From Microcaldota archaeon (GTDB lineage Archaea > Micrarchaeota > Micrarchaeia > Micrarchaeales > CABMGC01), in NCBI GenBank assembly GCA_021792235.1, contig JAJYVC010000004.1:1-34863 (forward strand): a stretch of DNA of 34,863 nt, given 5' to 3'. Of the stretch, positions 33,810-34,863 are shown piece by piece. Numbering within the stretch: the stretch's first letter is position 1; each line of letters opens with the position of its first letter. The notes below the pieces were generated by a model. That model was not told where the DNA came from, searched no databases, and saw only the letters and a list, made by a program, of their open reading frames with translations. The translations under genes were made by a program, and so were the position numbers.

Positions 33810-34496
33810 CTAAGGATTTGTATTATTATTGCCCTTCCTGTTCTTCACTGCCTGTATTATTATCTCCTTGTCAGACTTCCTTATTTTGTAGCTATTGGCT
33901 ATCAATTCGGCATACTTCTCGTTGCCTATCTCCAGCTCATTCTCGAATATGAGCAAGCCTATGTTATAGTAGAGGTTCTTGCTCATGCCTCCATTGCGTC
34001 TTGCATCCTGCGCTCTGAAGAAGTAGCCCTCCCAGAGCGGACACGAATTCATAATGCTGTCTCCCTGCTTCTTAAGTTCCTCTCTCCCATTCTTCGAAGC
34101 ATCGGTGCGTCCAGGCTGCCTGCCACTGTCAGGAGACATGTCCCGCTCTATATCGTCTGCCTGCGCCCTGAGCGCCTGTGCGTTCTCCATGAACTTGTAT
34201 GATACATCCTCTATATCCAGCGCACGCATCCTCAGCTCCTCCACCATGGCATGCTTTATGTACTGCTCCGGAAGGCCGAACTTCACTGCAACATCATATG
34301 CGAGCTTGGGGTTCCTCTCATTGAGCAACTTGTCGTACCACTCCATCGCCGAGCTAACTACCTTCTCCTTGCCCAGCCTTCCCTTGCATGCCACAAATGT
34401 GGCCATGTCATACCTCTCCTCCTCCACCAGAGTGTCATAATCCTTAGAATATCTCTTGCCGAACAGCCTTCCTATCATAGTACCTATCTTAATCAT
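33810..34496 (-). CDS. Hypothetical helical protein
   Basis: This 228-aa protein of unknown family is nearly all helical by eye, with an N-terminal MIKIGTMIGRLFGKRYS. Repeating helix pairs (about 20-110) include LGKEKVVSSAMEWYDKLL and KLAYDVAVKFGLPEQYI. A charged, Gln/Arg/Gly-rich linker (about 115-145) and another helical part ending in Asn repeats follow. The layout suggests a TPR-like or scaffolding protein, but this is inference. It is followed, on the same strand, by glnA after 79 nt and diverges from the DUF373 gene with a TATA-like AATTAAAAG upstream. Confidence 0.6.
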   Translation of the reverse strand: MIKIGTMIGRLFGKRYSKDYDTLVEEERYDMATFVACKGRLGKEKVVSSAMEWYDKLLNERNPKLAYDVAVKFGLPEQYIKHAMVEELRMRALDIEDVSYKFMENAQALRAQADDIERDMSPDSGRQPGRTDASKNGREELKKQGDSIMNSCPLWEGYFFRAQDARRNGGMSKNLYYNIGLLIFENELEIGNEKYAELIANSYKIRKSDKEIIIQAVKNRKGNNNTNP

Positions 34497-34595
34497 ACAT
34501 AAAGCTTTTAATTCCTAATCTACAAGAATCCCGTCGCAGCCCGAACCCTCAGATAAGTAATATAAACCTAAATTGCCAAAGAATATCTGATACTG

Positions 34596-34863
34596 ATGGC
34601 TATTACTAAGAGCGCCAAGGGAAACAAGGACGAGAGACTCCTCATACTTGCCGTGGATGTTGACAACGACCTGTACAGGAAGACGAAGATATCTGGGCCT
34701 CTAACTGGTAGGCTGCAGATTCTCAATGCGGCCAAAGAGCTTGCTCTAGCAGATCCCCAGGATCCCGATTCAAATACAATGTTCTACGCTGTAAACTATT
34801 ATGATAAGCTTAAGGACCAGGGATATCTGGTTAACGTCGCCACCATCACAGGATCTGAACTAG
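34596..34863 (+). CDS. DUF373-family protein, N-terminal part only
   Basis: The ATG at 34596 opens a frame that runs to the window edge (89 codons). The encoded sequence has LLILAVDVDNDLYRKTKI, GPLTGRLQILNAAKELALAD and a YDKLKDQGYLVNVATITG end. These match the start of the archaeal DUF373 membrane-protein family, in which an N-terminal soluble domain precedes several membrane segments. Function is unknown. A TATA-like AATATAAAC near 34559-34567 lies about 32 nt before the ATG. Confidence 0.8.
   Translation, partial: MAITKSAKGNKDERLLILAVDVDNDLYRKTKISGPLTGRLQILNAAKELALADPQDPDSNTMFYAVNYYDKLKDQGYLVNVATITGSEL

Overview
This window is archaeal chromosome. The evidence is an archaeal SRP RNA, aIF1A, aIF2-beta, RIO1, MBF1, FEN1, archaeal-type AlaRS and AsnRS, CDP-archaeol synthase, an intron-containing tRNA, and TATA boxes 25-28 nt upstream of starts with very short or absent leaders. 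Genes are densely packed, and AGG/AGA and ATA codons dominate Arg and Ile. A small-genome DPANN archaeon (Micrarchaeota/ARMAN-like) is my best guess, but it is not proven by the sequence alone.

Layout. Positions 1-3011 hold a partial DUF47/PhoU-like gene coupled to a short XPF-type nuclease (minus), RIO1 (plus), and a minus-strand operon aIF2-beta, aIF1A, YjjX-like NTPase. Positions 3061-3415 hold SRP RNA and tRNA-Ser(GCU), almost abutting. Positions 3416-3960 are an accessory stretch with two IS200/IS605 (TnpB) tail-like hairpins and a small orphan ORF, but no transposase. Positions 3962-9149 hold a methyltransferase, a kinase-like/deoxyribosyltransferase-like fusion, a homocysteine methyltransferase-like protein, threonine synthase, a TRAM protein and a HAD phosphatase. 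Positions 9247-13335 are a plus-strand run: Cas4/Exo5-like nuclease, alaS, carS. A site-2 protease (minus), then MBF1-FEN1 (plus), a 38-aa very basic protein with a terminator-like hairpin, and a transglutaminase-like protein follow. Positions 17509-21983 hold an alpha/beta hydrolase, asnS, a beta-carbonic-anhydrase-like protein and a UbiA prenyltransferase.

Positions 22024-25496 form a possible signalling cluster: a V4R-like protein, two divergent KaiC-family ATPases and a PH-like protein. Next come an intron-bearing tRNA-Ser(UGA) (minus) and gatC-gatA-gatB with overlapping ORFs, followed by a bacterial-type aspS. The window ends with an M49-like metallopeptidase, glutamine synthetase, an unknown helical protein (all minus) and a partial DUF373 gene (plus).

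The most notable points are the bacterial-style GatCAB plus AspRS set beside a genuine AsnRS, the KaiC/V4R/PH cluster, the TnpB-type RNA tails lacking a TnpB gene, the 38-aa basic protein, and shared TATA boxes serving an RNA gene and a protein gene in opposite directions.
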